Source of the DNA: Basidiobolus meristosporus CBS 931.73
Taxonomy: Eukaryota > Basidiobolomycota > Basidiobolomycetes > Basidiobolales > Basidiobolaceae
Direction: 5' to 3'
Assembly (NCBI GenBank): GCA_002104905.1
Contig: MCFE01000753.1
Coordinates: forward strand, 1 to 39,230
Length of the DNA: 39,230 bases
A model generated the notes under the pieces. It saw nothing but the letters and a program-made list of their open reading frames with translations. It was not told the DNA's origin and did no database searches. The position numbers and the translations under genes were made by a program. Shown one piece after another: positions 21,016-32,149 of the stretch (positions are counted from its first letter, which is position 1; each line of letters starts with the position of its first letter).

Positions 21016-22214
21016 CAAGCATAGCATGCTGGTGCAACATGGATGCAATTAACTGTGGGCTGCATTCTTTCTCTTGAAGCTCACCCTGTGATTCTGCCAG
21101 GTATTCACTTACCCTCTGTCTGATACTTTGGAAATGTTGTCTTGATGAGTCCTATGTACATTGCACTTACAAGCCACTCAGATTGGTTATATATATAATA
21201 TATCAAGTAGTACATTAGTCATTTGAGGCAATAACTCATTCAACATCTCTTTGGTTCCCATAAGTGAGGCATGAATGGTTTCATCTGACCTGTACAGTGC
21301 AAATTGAGCACAGAATTGTTTGCACATGGCATCCTCTTCAATTCCCTTGCTCTCAGCCTACTCTTGATTTCATAACTTGTCTTGTTAAATCATCAAAACA
21401 GGCACCAAGTCATTGTTTGCGGATGACTTTTGTCTTGGATCCAAATGTAATGGATCAGATCACAAGAATCTCAGATTTCCTATATTATTATAGACTTGTG
21501 AGTGAATCATCAGTAATAATACCAAGTTATTGTTTGAGGATGATGGTTGCAACAAACTGATGGGATACATGGGAATTGATGGAGATTTAATCATAATGCA
21601 TGGAAAATTGAATAAAGTAAGCTGTATGTGCCAAATCAATTCATATTACCTCTACCCAATCTGGTATCAGTTATAATATTACTTAATCATTTGAATGGTC
21701 TTTGCTCATCAATTATATCACCACTACTGGATTTCCTTTTGATACATTAGAGGAGATCTATACCAAGTACAGTGGATCATCTACTCCCATCTACTTGAGA
21801 AGATCCCTTGTTATGCTCCTCTGCTAGTACAAGAACTACGCCCTACAAGGTATTGTCCCACCATCCATGGCAAGAAAAGTCCTAGAAGCTTTCATTCCCA
21901 GCTGACAGCAATGGAAAACCACCTTGCAGAGGGTATGAGTGACTTAGAGCAAGCTTGGAATACTAAGCTCCAAGGCTCCAAATAGACATCCATATTTGAG
22001 AGTGCTCAGCAACAGGTTCCATATCATGAGTACTTTCAATACCTTCCCAGTCAGCAATAACAGACCTTCTAGAGGGTAGAGGTACCTTTGTTCTGGCAAA
22101 TATAAGGCACATTGTGTGATGTTTCAAGCACTGTCTGACATTGAGGGTAACATCATCTGGGTTAGTGGGCCATTTGCTGGAAGGAGGTATGATGAGGCAC
22201 TCTGCGTAAAGAAT
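21016..22214. other. Unrecognised stretch between gypsy array and copia-2
   Basis: No similarity to other parts of the window was found. The longest frame is 84 codons on minus (21963-22217; NPDDVTLNVRQCLKHHTMCL), without a motif I recognise. A short imperfect direct repeat around CAAGTCATTGTTTGCGGATG (about 21406-21425) and CAAGTTATTGTTTGAGGATG (about 21523-21542) is present. No RNA gene seen. It could be the former insertion neighbourhood of the elements. Confidence 0.35.
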
Positions 22215-22340
22215 CATTTTGGGTGAAAATATTTTAAGTGAATCCCAACAAGGAATTTGGTCAATTTTCTCTAGAATTTGAAGGTATTATTTAAGATACC
22301 AAGTTAAGTAAATATTTGGGTGTAATTACAAGTGTTTACA
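22215..22340 (-). repeat. 3' LTR remnant of copia-2
   Basis: About 125 bases that align with 27070-27198, including the CAAGGAATTTGGTCAATTTTCTCTAGAATTTGAAG region. It ends TTTACA at 22340, next to the inverted polypurine tract (CTAAGTGGGAGTTT on minus, 22341-22356). The remaining two thirds of the LTR are missing to the left of 22215. Confidence 0.7.
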
Positions 22341-22356
22341 AAACTCCCACTTAGCT

Positions 22357-24600
22357 AAATGTCTATAGTGACTAGTCCTAATTTTTGACCAAAGATACTA
22401 AAACTTGTCTCTAGCATATGGTTTGGTAAATAGACTTGTTCCGTTGGATAGTGCCACATTGAGCCATGAGTGCCAAATGATGTCATAGTGTGCCAGAGAG
22501 GTAAATTGGGCCTTTACTTGGCCACAGAGTGTGAAACATAGCTCTGCATCTTCATGTAAAGCAGCCCCTGTGTTTCACCCATTGCGCAGGAGAAAATCCA
22601 TTTTTGACCTTTTTTTGTGGATCAATGTAGCTCAGGATGTGTAAGAGCACAAAAGAACTGAAGATATGCATCTGGTACTCAATACCCATGGCACTCTGAA
22701 TCTAGCTCCTGTAGCTTGTATCCTGTCACAAAAATGAATGGCACTATCTTAGTCCACTGGCTCTATCTGGCACTATATTTAAATATTAGCCCTAAAGTAA
22801 GATCTATACAAAGCACTTATAGTGCCAGATAGTGCCAGTGGACCAAGATAGTGCCATTCATTTTGGTGACATGATTCAAGCTACAGGAGCTAGATTCAGT
22901 GTGCCATGGGTATTGAGTACCAGATGCCTATTGTCAATCTGCTTGTGCTCAAACACATCCTGCACAACATTGATCCAAAAAAAAAGGTCAAAAAATGGAT
23001 TTTCTCCAACACAATGGGTGAAACACAGGGGCTGCTTTGCATGAAGATGCAGAGCTGTGTTTCACACTCTGTGGCCAGGTAGAGGCGTACTTGGCCTCTC
23101 TGGCACACTATGGCATCATTTGGCACTCACGGCTCAATGTGGCACTAACCAATGGAACAAGTCTAATATGTCTGCAGCCATTTCATCTGAAGGACACTAA
23201 AATAAGCTAAAAAAGTTATACTCTGCAGCTTCACATATGAAATGATGTCTAATATATATGTGCTAGTTCTAGCATGAAAAGTTGGACTTCTACCTAATTG
23301 TATACATACTTGATTATCTTAATATGAAGTAATAGGCATTTTTGACATTGACCTAAATCTGTAAAAAGCTTTCTTAACCACATAGCTTCTTTTGTAGCTT
23401 CACCGGCTGCCATATACTCTGCCTCTGTGGTAGAAAGTGCTACAGTTGGTTGCTTTCTTGAATTGCATGATATTGCTCTTTTACAGTAAAGAAAGGTGTA
23501 TCCTGTGGTGGATTTTCTATCTTCCAAATTTTGTCCCTAATCAGCATCAGAGTATCCCACAAGATCCTGTTCTGAATCCTTACAATTGTATTGTAAGCAG
23601 GCATCAGATGTTCCTTTTGGGTATCTAAAAATCTGCTCAACTGCTGCTATATGATCAGATCCATAGTTCAGATTATGTCGGCTGACAGCTCCCACTGAGT
23701 ATGAGATATCTGGACATATTCCAAGCATGATGTACATCAGACTGCAGACCATAGATTGATATGGAAAGTCAGGGCTTTCCAATGGCACCAAGCTCTCTTG
23801 ATTTAGCTGAGTTATGACCAAGCTAAGGCTTGTCTCCATAGGGGTAGCTGCCAATTACAGTCTTCCATATGGTACTACTTTGTCAATCTTGAATATACTT
23901 GAGTTGTCTTAGGGTGATAGTCTGGGTACTTCTGTTCATGGAGAACTTAATCCCTAAGAAGCAGCTGAGTTCTCCTAGATTGGACATCTTAAACTCCTTA
24001 GATAGGCTGGATTTAGTTACTTTTAATGTTGCTTGGTTATTGGTGGCTATAATAAGATCATTCACATAAAGAGCAAATAGAACTGAATTTGCTCTATCTG
24101 GCTTCTACTACATACAATAGTCAGCATTACTCCTTTTGAAACTCAGAGAGTCTGAATAAGAGTCTATCTTGCAATTCCAGGCTCTGGGTGATTGTTTGAG
24201 ACCATATAGACACTTTTTAAGCTTGCAGACCAAATGGGAGTTTTCTTAGTCAGAAAACCCATTTGAGTGGCTTGCATGCATGTCCTGATCAAGTTCTTCA
24301 TTCAAAAATGCCGCTTTTACACCCATCTGATCAATAAAAAACTTATATTTGGCTGCAATAGGCTATATTAATCTGGTGGAATTATACTTAGCTACCAGTG
24401 CAAAAGTCTCAGTATAGTCAAGTACTTTTGTTTGAGAATGTCCTCTGGCCACAAGTCTTGCTTTGTATCTTTCAATTGTACCATCAGCCTTATACTTTGT
24501 CTTGAAGACCCATCTGCATCCAATTGATTTTTGGTTGATTGGTACTATGACTAAGTCCCAAGTTTGATTTTCCATCAGGGCCAGCTATTCCTCATTCATT
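22357..24600 (-). pseudogene. copia-2 pol: reverse transcriptase and RNase H (interrupted)
   Basis: On minus the RT starts with GCRWVFKTKYKADGTIERYK and ARLVARGHSQ (24363-24575), followed by the catalytic box at 24045-24065, read as LYVNDLIIA instead of LYVDDLIIA. It continues with LGELSCFLGIKF (about 23940-23975), SLMYIMLGICPDISYSVGA (about 23690-23745) and RNase H with GYSDAD (23540) and STTEAEYMAA (about 23405-23435). The C-terminal AADIFTKPYARDKF reads across the two sides of the palindromic insertion at 22432-23164, which splits it. Several stops; dead. Confidence 0.85.
22432..23164. mobile_element. 733-bp palindromic (foldback/MITE-like) element
   Basis: Two arms (22432-22777 and 22818-23164) are near-perfect inverted repeats around a loop of about 40 bases. 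The outer 34 bases of the arms differ at only two positions, starting AGACTTGTTCC and ending GGAACAAGTCT. AAT flanks both sides (22429-22431 and 23165-23167). Removing the element and one AAT restores an uninterrupted copia reading frame (DIFTKP), which shows it inserted with a 3-bp duplication. No transposase is encoded. A non-autonomous foldback DNA transposon is the best reading; the superfamily is not identified. Confidence 0.85.
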
Positions 24601-25898
24601 GCAGATCTGCAAAACTTTGTCTGAGGGCAATTTAGCACCTGTTTTGCACTCTGGGGCTCATTGATATGGACTGCATAGGCATAGGCTAAGTCTGCACCCT
24701 TGTTGTTATAGTAACTTGAGCTATTTTTTGTCCAATTGGATTGCTGGGCATATGATACTGGAATGATCACATCTGGGATATTCCTGGGCACTGTTTCAGG
24801 CTGAACCAAGGTTATAGAGTTCTTGGAGTGGTAAAATTTACATTGTTTTGCTATGATTCAGTTCTGACAATTGGTGGACTTGAGATTAGATTTTTGTCAT
24901 CATCTGGTATCATTATTGGTGAAAACTTTTAAATTCCATCAGACAACATATCTTGGGACTTGATAAGCTTCTTTGCTTTAGTATTGTAGAGTCTGTATGC
25001 TTTACTCTCATTTTGGTAGCCCAAAAATATGTATTTTACACTCTTTGGCTCATATATTGACTGAATTTGGGGCAGTTTCTTGACATAAGCTGTACACTCA
25101 AGTATTCTTGGATGTTCTGCACTTGATCTGTATCCATACCCTGCTTCAAATGAAGTAGATACACACATTATTCTGTTATAACTCCTGTTTTTAAGGTATA
25201 CAGCTGCAGCCACTGATTCCACCCAAAAATCATAGGATAATTTTTGATCATGGATCATAGATCTTGCCATATCAGTTATTGATCTGTTTGTATGCTCAAC
25301 TACTCCATTTTGCTGTGGGGAATATGGCACAGAAGTCTCTTACTTTATCCTATGATTTTGCAGAAGTGGATGAGAATTTTGAGGTGTATTCTTCACCATT
25401 GTCAGAGCATATTTTCTTGATTTTTCACCAGCTTCTCTCTCCACCATGACTTTAAGCTTACTGAACTTAGACAGAGCTTCTTCCTTTCTTTCCATGCAGT
25501 AGACCCATGTGTATCCAGTATAATCATCAATAAAAGTGACTAAATACTTCACTCCACCTAGGGATGAACTTTGTACAGGTCAACACAGATCTGAGTGAAT
25601 TAGATCTTTTTTTCTTATTTTTGATTAACCTAAAGCTCTTTAACAGTTGTCTAGCTTGTTTCCCATATCTGAAAGCTTTACAGTACTCTAAATTAGCTGG
25701 GGGATCAATATTTACTCTACAAATTAGCTGATCATTGATCATTATGCCCAAATAATCAAAATTGATGTGCCCAAATCTCCTGCGGCAAAGAGTTGATGTT
25801 TCTTCATTTGAGGTACTTATATTGGCTTCCAGATATGATGGAATATAAGTCAATTTGGACAGTTCCTTCTCCCACTGCATAAAGTGTTCTATTTTCAC
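24601..25898 (-). pseudogene. copia-2 pol: integrase and linker to RT
   Basis: On minus, 25898-25527 carries RRRFGHINFDYLGIMINDQL and EYCKAFRYGKQARQ, the zinc-binding region with its first His and last Cys changed. Next is FVTFIDDYTGYTWVYCMERKEEAL (25460-25552), then SPQQNGVVEHTNRSITDMAR (about 25265-25325) with the catalytic Glu and VAAAVYLKNRSYN. The C-terminal part continues to about 24929, and the variable linker to 24601 has further short frames. The first catalytic Asp segment (about 25560-25590) is damaged. Copia order confirmed by RT following downstream. Confidence 0.85.
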
Positions 25899-26820
25899 CC
25901 ATGAAAACCTTCTTGGTTAGAATTTCTTGATATTGGGTAATGAGTTATTTTTGGTGTGTCAAGTTTTGGGATGCTCCAGAGTCAGTTTAACATGTCTGAG
26001 AATCCTTGTTTGTGGTCATATTTAGTGCAGATAGGAACAGTCTATCTTCAGTTGTTGCAGCATTTGCATATTGAGGCTTCTGTTGCTGATTATCTCTCTT
26101 TTTGATACACTAGTCTGATGTGTGTCCTTTCTTTTTGCAGTAGTTGCAAAGCAGGTTGCTGTTGCCTTTGTAAGGTGTTGGGTGCCTCCTTTGTTGGTTA
26201 TCACTGCTTATTAAGGCATTCTCTTCTGCCTTCTTGCTGGTGCTTGATTTTCTTAATTCTTCATCCAGGAGCCTTTTGTATACATAATTTAAGGTCAAAT
26301 CTTTAGTTTTGGACTCTGGAGCTGATCCAAGGCCCTGAAACCCATCTGTCAGGATATTCAGGATAGTTACTATCACATCCTCATCAGTAGTTGGCATGCC
26401 CACAAATTCCATCTCATCTACCAGCAGGGTATTACTGTTACATATTTTTCATTTCTTCTCCTGGCTGCATCTTTGTAATAAAGGACTATTGTCCCAGATA
26501 TATTTTCTTGGCAGCTGAACATGACTGGTAGGTGTCTTCTAATGCCTTACACACATTCTCTGTTGTTTTTGCTCTTGACCATTGAATTAGCAATTTGTGT
26601 TTAACATGAAGGCAAATGCAGCTAAACACACTTTGTTCCTTCTTCTGATACTTATGGCTTCCTTTCCCACATTCTCAGGAGGGCATTCTTCTTGCATGAA
26701 AATATTCAAAAGGCCTCTTTGTGGTGGCAGCATCTTCATCTTCACCTTCCATACTTGGTAGTTAGATCCATTCAGCTTTTCAGCAGAGGGGGAAATTCCA
26801 GTAATAGTAGAAGTGGACAT
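25899..26820 (-). pseudogene. copia-2 gag and protease
   Basis: ATG at 26818-26820 starts MSTSTITGISPSAEKLNGSN, then YQVWKVKMKML as in other copia gags. The middle (about 26413-26587) is stopped; 26110-26412 reads VIVTILNILTDGFQGLGSA, and then the zinc knuckle CNYCKKKGHTSD followed by a stop and C (about 26105-26150, C-x2-C-x4-H-x4-C). The protease active-site region TDSGASQNLT is at about 25960-25990, with damaged flanks. The frame upstream of 26820 enters the primer-binding site and LTR, so I take 26820 as the start. Confidence 0.85.
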
Positions 26821-26838
26821 TGCAGTCAGTGACAACTT

Positions 26839-26851
26839 GGGGCTTGTAACT
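26839..26851 (-). other. Degraded primer-binding site of copia-2
   Basis: On minus the bases after the LTR end read AGTTACAAGCCCC. They resemble the half-tRNA site GGTTATGAGTCC of copia-1 with a few changes, in the identical position next to the LTR. Confidence 0.45.
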
Positions 26852-27198
26852 TGTTGTAAGAGTCTTGGATATATTTGAAGTGATTGGGAGGACAAATAGA
26901 TTATGTGGTTCTCACCTAATAATATATTGAATATAAAAGTAGTATTTATCCCTTACTTGGTCTTGGCATTAAAAGCATGTAGAATAGGTTGAGGAAGGTC
27001 CCATGAATATGTGTGAAAAGTTTAGGGCTGTTTGACAACTATAAGAATTTTCATGTTCTGCATACCTGGTATTTTGGTGAAAATGTTCCAAGTAAGCCCT
27101 GACAAGGGATTTGGTCAGTATTCTCTAGGATTTGAAGATAATGATCAAAGTGACTAAGTTAGGTGAATATTTAGTTGGATTTGCAAACTTTTATAACA
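26852..27198 (-). repeat. 5' LTR of copia-2
   Basis: A 347-bp LTR, on minus TGTTATAAAAG...CTTACAACA. Its outer 125 bases match the 3' remnant at 22215-22340. A TATA-like ATAAATAC (minus, about 26943-26950) is present. It is a different copia family from copia-0/copia-1 by LTR sequence. Confidence 0.8.
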
Positions 27199-27440
27199 GT
27201 AGGAAGCCAAGAAATGGTGTGCTCAACAGGAGGTAGAAGCTTTACAATGAGATATTTAATCATTCAGAGTGATAGTAGAGCATACATTTGGATATCTAAA
27301 GAGATTCAGCATATTGAGAGGTAAATACAGAGGAAAGTCATATACAGGAGTAAGAAGCAGATTAGGTAAATTGTAAGATACTTACCAATGCACAGTGTAT
27401 CCATACCAGACAACATCACAGAGAAATGAGTCTGGAGAAC
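27199..27440. other. Unrecognised stretch
   Basis: Sequence between the copia-2 LTR and the block shared with 8560-8790. It may be a further part of the decayed Tnp2 C-terminus, but I see no alignable motif. Confidence 0.35.
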
Positions 27441-28640
27441 TATGAAAAGTATCCTACAATGCCAGCATATGACTCCTAATGCTTCCAATGTGCTTATGGT
27501 GGAAGCAGTGTCAGAAGGCCACTTGAATAAATAATAACCAGTCCACCCAGTCCTTCACATGCACTGCTACATGTGCACCTGCATGTTGACTGGAGTATGT
27601 AAGTAGTACTTTGGGCAGCAGATACTCTGTAATGTTATGCATACTTTGTGATTTTTCTGGTATCTCAAGTATTGCAAATGCTTGCACTTGATTGATACTG
27701 GGTTTGGTACTTTGTAGCTTTGTAATACTTGTTGGACTACACCAGCTTCTTTAGATGGTGTAATCATGGAATATATAAAGAGTGTGAACAATGTTTTCTG
27801 CTTAAAGTGGTGGCCTCCAGACAAGTTGGACACCTTACAATGGTAGCATTCCCTGATGTGAGTGCCATGCAACTGTCAACACATTCTGGCATCAGGACAG
27901 TCTCTGAGTTGTATGTTGCCAGCTGCCTGAGGTTGTCCACTTGTACCATGAGCATAGTAAGTTGCATCCCAGAATGATTTTGGCAACAAGTAGTAGTGAA
28001 TCCTCCAAGCCCAAATTACAGATATTAGTGGAAATGCGCCACTTTGCTATCCACAACATCATATCACTGACCAGTAGATGGATGACTGGGCTCAATTGAC
28101 TCCAGAATGTATTGTTGGCATTTTTTTCCACAGGTGTTGTCTTTTTGCATAATGGGATTTTGCTGGGCTCATGCAGAGTACTCATGTTAGGGGAGATATG
28201 CTCACAATCCATCAGTGAGCTTTCTTCATCAGAGCTATCACTCTGCATGCCATATTCAGAAGGCTGGGGTGAGCCTAAAGGCATCACAAACTCACCTGAC
28301 TTAGCTTGTGCAAGGTATCAAGTACAGCCAGTGGCTTTTGTCAAAGTGTCAAGTGGCCAGAAAGATATTGTTGGTGCAGTAGTGACTGCTGAATAGTCAA
28401 ATATGACTTGTGGGGCAAAACACTGGCCATGATCCTTTTAATACTTCCTATGTTGTCTGCATGCTTCATGGCTGAGAGGCTTGCTACAACAGCCATATGG
28501 TCCTTTTTCTCTTCTCTTACAGCACTGAATCAAAGTAGTCTTGTCTATAGTGTAAACAGTCTGACACTCAACAACATAATGCTACTGTATCACTTGTTTG
28601 TCAAAGCACATGTGAATTCAAGACAGTCACGTATTTGAGA
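27441..28640 (-). pseudogene. Internally deleted Tnp2-type transposase, unit 3
   Basis: Read on minus from about 28600: a zinc-finger-like KPLSHEACRQHRKY (about 28455-28500) whose first Cys pair is altered, the linker MPLGSPQPSEYGMQSDSSDEE (about 28225-28287) and PVIHLLVSDMMLWIAKW. Then come ETVLMPECVDSCMALTSGNATIVRCPTC (about 27835-27920) and SNKYYKATKYQTQYQSS (about 27690-27740). The DGFSLNK-to-GDT catalytic core present at 2320-2610 is missing: the sequence jumps near 27650 to the PKYYLHTPVN block that matches the remnant at 8560-8790. Divergent from ORF-A at 28770. Confidence 0.7.
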
Positions 28641-28769
28641 TACAACACCTATGTAAATGTCAGATTCAATGATGACCTACCATAGTAAGTAATACAAAAA
28701 AGCTGTGGCACCACATACACATGCTTAAGTAACATCATTTCCCCTTTAGTTTGACTCACTTCCATATAT
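28641..28769. promoter_or_regulatory. Divergent intergenic region of Tnp2-type unit 3
   Basis: Contains TGTGGCACCACA at 28704-28715, the inverted form of the TGTGGTGCCACA at 37871-37882, and the GGTCATC block on minus. A TATA-like block is less clear than in the other copies. Probably a shared promoter of ORF-A and Tnp2. Confidence 0.45.
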
Positions 28770-30835
28770 ATACCACCAAAAAAATAAAACAAAGTTGTCT
28801 GGTTCCCAACCAAACCCCACTGCTGACAGCAGCAGATGAACAGTTAGACAATAGCTTGCTTTGACATTTAGTGCTACAAGTGGGGCCACAACCAAAAAGG
28901 GCCTTGTTGACAGTGCGCCCTCTGAAGGTAATACTGCAGACTCCTGAGGCTTACAGTCATGTGGGCAATTGAGAATCTCTACAGAGCTGCAAGCTGACCA
29001 TTATGCTCAGGCAGACAAGAATGTAGCAAATGAGGTACCTTCAGTTAATGACCAGCAAGTGGCCATCATTACATCACACCACCCTTATTAGCAAGTATGT
29101 TGTCAGCTCATACCAACTTATCAATGAGGCAATTAGGCATAGTGGCTAATAAGATGGTTGCAATAGCCCAGAGAAATCAGAAAATAGTCTAGAAACAGGA
29201 TAAGCAGATACTATGTATAGAGCAGTCAATATCCCAGGTGGAGAAAGAGGTATCATTGCTACCAAGAAGAAACTTGATACCTTAATGTCAAAGCCAAGAA
29301 TTGAGTCATTTCCCAATGTAACTGAAGAGTAATGCCATACACTTTTTGAAGCACAACAACAATGCCTAAGGACAAGGCCCATGGAAAAACCTATCACAGC
29401 ATAGGAGGGGGAAGCTGTAGTGTTTATATCTAAGCCTAAAAGTCAACAGACATTGAAGAATTGTGAAGCCATTGGGTGCAATGATTGAGAGGGGTCTAAT
29501 ATTCAAGTGGCTGCTATAAGTCTAGCGCTCCAACACCTTAAGATCAGCATACCATGGGGCCATCAGGAGCTGAAGGCCAAGCAAAATGCGCTTCACTTGT
29601 TTCATGAGCATTATCCTGGATCCAAACAAGTATACAGACTTGGGCCAGCATTGGTGTGCCAAGAAAGTATCTCAAGATTAGCAGAAACAATTGAAGACTG
29701 AAGAACAAGGGTGCAATGGCCAAAACCCAGTGGCTTCCTCAAGAGCCCATTACAAGCAAGGCCAAAAACTCCAAGCTGGTGTTAAAGAGACATCAGGTAG
29801 CTGGAAGAGTGCCAATAAGGGACAAGCAGGTGGATACAGATGCAGCAGCACAATGTTTGTCAAGGAAAAAGTGTAGTTACAATCCAGCAGCACTCAGTCA
29901 AAGTAGCAGTTGAGGACCTGGCAAAGATAAAAACCAGCAATACCTCAGGAGGCCATCACAACTTGAGCTAAGAGCTTAAGAAAGACAGGAAAGAAGCATC
30001 AGGTTGCCTATAGAGTGCCAGCAATGGACAAGCAGGCCAAAACAGATGCATTAGAGCAGCATTTATCAGGGCAAAAATGTAGTTCAATACAAGAAGCACT
30101 TGGACAAAGTAGCAATGAATGACCTTGTAGTGATAATGGAAAAGGTAAAGGGAAAGGAGTCTACCCAAGCCAGAGACTGCAAAGCTTAAGAAAAACCTGC
30201 AGATCTTGCCAATTGATGCTGTAAGCCTAGGTACAGACTGAATCCCATCATAGCCAAGAAGAATGATCAACAAGAAAACAGCTGTTTTCAAAAGATTAGG
30301 AAGCCCAGGCAGATGAGCTACACTCCAGATAGGTAAATGAGTTTGCAGAGAAAGGCAATTTTTCTACTACAGCCTCCATGTCCTTCATTATGGACAGAGT
30401 TGAGATCCCTCTGACAGAGAAGTTAACAATGTCAAGAGCCCAGATGGCTATCATAATGCCTTCAATAGAATTTTGGAACATTAATAGGCTCACTAAGTGG
30501 TTGCAGCACTTCTTCAAGAGCATTGCTTGAGAAAACACACTTGAATATTGCAAGGATTTGATGCAAAGATTGGCAGATGTAGTACTAGACCTTGCAGTGT
30601 TGGCTGAAGACCAGGACATATAGGAACCTTTGAATGAACAGTGGAATAAAGCCACAGGGTTCCTACCAAAGTCATGGAAGCAGAGTGTTACCGCAGAAGT
30701 GCTTATTGAATGGTGGATCTTACTAGAGTTACTTGCTGTGTGTGGGGTTGGGCTTAATGTTAGTGTAGGGTATATGGACTTGAATAAGTCAATACAATTG
30801 GCAATTAAACTATAACTGAAGTTTCAACAGAAATG
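28770..30835 (+). pseudogene. ORF-A remnant of Tnp2-type unit 3
   Basis: Full-length by alignment to 35747-37816 but heavily mutated. The initiator is ATA at 28770 where the best copy has ATG. Recognisable parts: QADKNVANEVPSVND-like segment (about 29010-29050), IAQRNQ (CAG retained where the best copy has a stop), coiled coil SQVEKEVSLL (about 29230-29270), EAQQQCLRTRPMEKPITA (about 29350-29400), HEHYPGSKQ (about 29603-29630), the basic repeats (29716-30160) and the C-terminal domain (30440-30815; NEQWNKATGFLPKSWKQSVTAEVLIEWW). At least ten stops or frameshifts. Function unknown. Confidence 0.75.
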
Positions 30836-31165
30836 AATCAAGTTGTATACATGAAATATAAGAGAAACAGTTCAGTCAGGAAGTAAGGATTGTAAAAAAG
30901 AGGCTACTACCAATCAATGTACACAAATGTATGTGGCAATAGAGTATTTGGGACCAGAAAGTGAGAGAATTGGCAGAGCACCACTCAAAAGCTACTTATA
31001 AATTCTTATGATGAAAAGTTTTGACCAAGGTTTTTGTGAAATCTGAGGTGTGCTTACTTCTCAATGGTCTTTGCATGGTGTCCTGACAGTATCAATACCT
31101 CTTAGTCATGGAACTTAGAACTTGCAACAGCCTTTTGATGGGATCATCATAATTATAACACATAG
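30836..31165 (+). repeat. Subterminal and terminal region of Tnp2-type unit 3
   Basis: Tail homologous to 1626-1945. The paired subterminal motifs read TGACAGTATCA (about 31083-31093) and TGATGGGATCA (about 31137-31147). Similarity ends at about 31150-31165. Confidence 0.6.
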
Positions 31166-31764
31166 GCTTAGCAATGTACAAACTAATTTCTCAGTTGATA
31201 ATCCAAAGTATATCATTCACCTAATTGCTAGCTCATAATATATTAGTAGTTAGATGGACTCCTAATACTTCATTAGACTTCTTTATATGTACTTGCTCCA
31301 TTGCAAAGCCTAATTAAGTATCCAACTCTATACTGTGCTATTAATCTGATACAGTTAAATGTCTCATTGCATGGCCTCTACTCTCTTTTCAGCATTTGGT
31401 ACTGTAGCTTGCTGTCATCTTTAGTACATCCTACTCTAAGCTAACCCTCTCCATCATGGCTAAGTCTGCCATACCTTATTCTATACTATTGAGCTTGAGA
31501 TGGCCCTCTACTCAGAGTACTAATTATGTCTATTTTCAGCAAAGGACCTACTATATTGGAGAGTCAACCCTCAAAGTCAAAATGTATATCTAGCTACACA
31601 CTGTGAGCCTTGTGTTTGCATAGGTGAGTATTTTTCTGGCATCTAGAAGGTCTGTTATATCCTACCAGGAAGATGCTTGGAATAGTCCACTAGTGAAGCA
31701 TGCTGCTAAGCACTCTTTGAAATGTAAGTGTATTGGAGCTACAGGACCTTGTCTACCAAGTTAC
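31166..31764. other. Unrecognised stretch
   Basis: AT-rich sequence with no frame above 60 codons and no motif I recognise. It lies between the end of Tnp2-type unit 3 and a gypsy LTR. Possibly flanking DNA. Confidence 0.4.
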
Positions 31765-32134
31765 TGTTGGAGGTCATGATATAAGAGTTGTAGAGGAATA
31801 GTGAGCTGAGTTTGTATTGTATTCACTAAAACTGGAGCTGATATTTATTGTGGTTCCAATAGCTCCTTATACACATTTTTCCAGGTCAATTGCTGACTTC
31901 TTGTATCTTCCAACATAGGCTGAGGCTGAAGAATCATTTACTAGAGTCATTATCATTACCCAACTATAACTTACATAATATATATACTTCTGACTGATTA
32001 GGATCTGCTGATGCATTTGCTTACTAATACTGCTGACATGATAGACAATTTTGACTCACTGATATGGTAAACAAAAACTTATTGCATGACTAAAAGCTGA
32101 TCTAACTTAGATACTCAAGTGTCAGATCATAACA
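31765..32134 (-). repeat. 3' LTR of gypsy-4
   Basis: A 370-bp inverted gypsy LTR. AGAGTTGTAGAGGAATAG (about 31783-31800), CCAATAGCTCCTTATACACA (about 31856-31875) and the end GTGTCAGATCATAACA at 32134 match the family. The adjoining sequence on the right is the integrase C-terminus on minus, so this is the downstream LTR of that remnant. Confidence 0.8.
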
Positions 32135-32149
32135 ATGGCAAAGACTGAA

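Noticed and set aside
22896-23126. Frames of 70-76 codons inside the palindrome
   Set aside because: They mirror each other on the two arms and show no motif; the element is symmetric non-coding DNA.
22429-23167. TA target duplication (Tc1/mariner type) for the palindrome
   Set aside because: TA also flanks the inner ends, but only the AAT reading restores the copia frame without extra bases.
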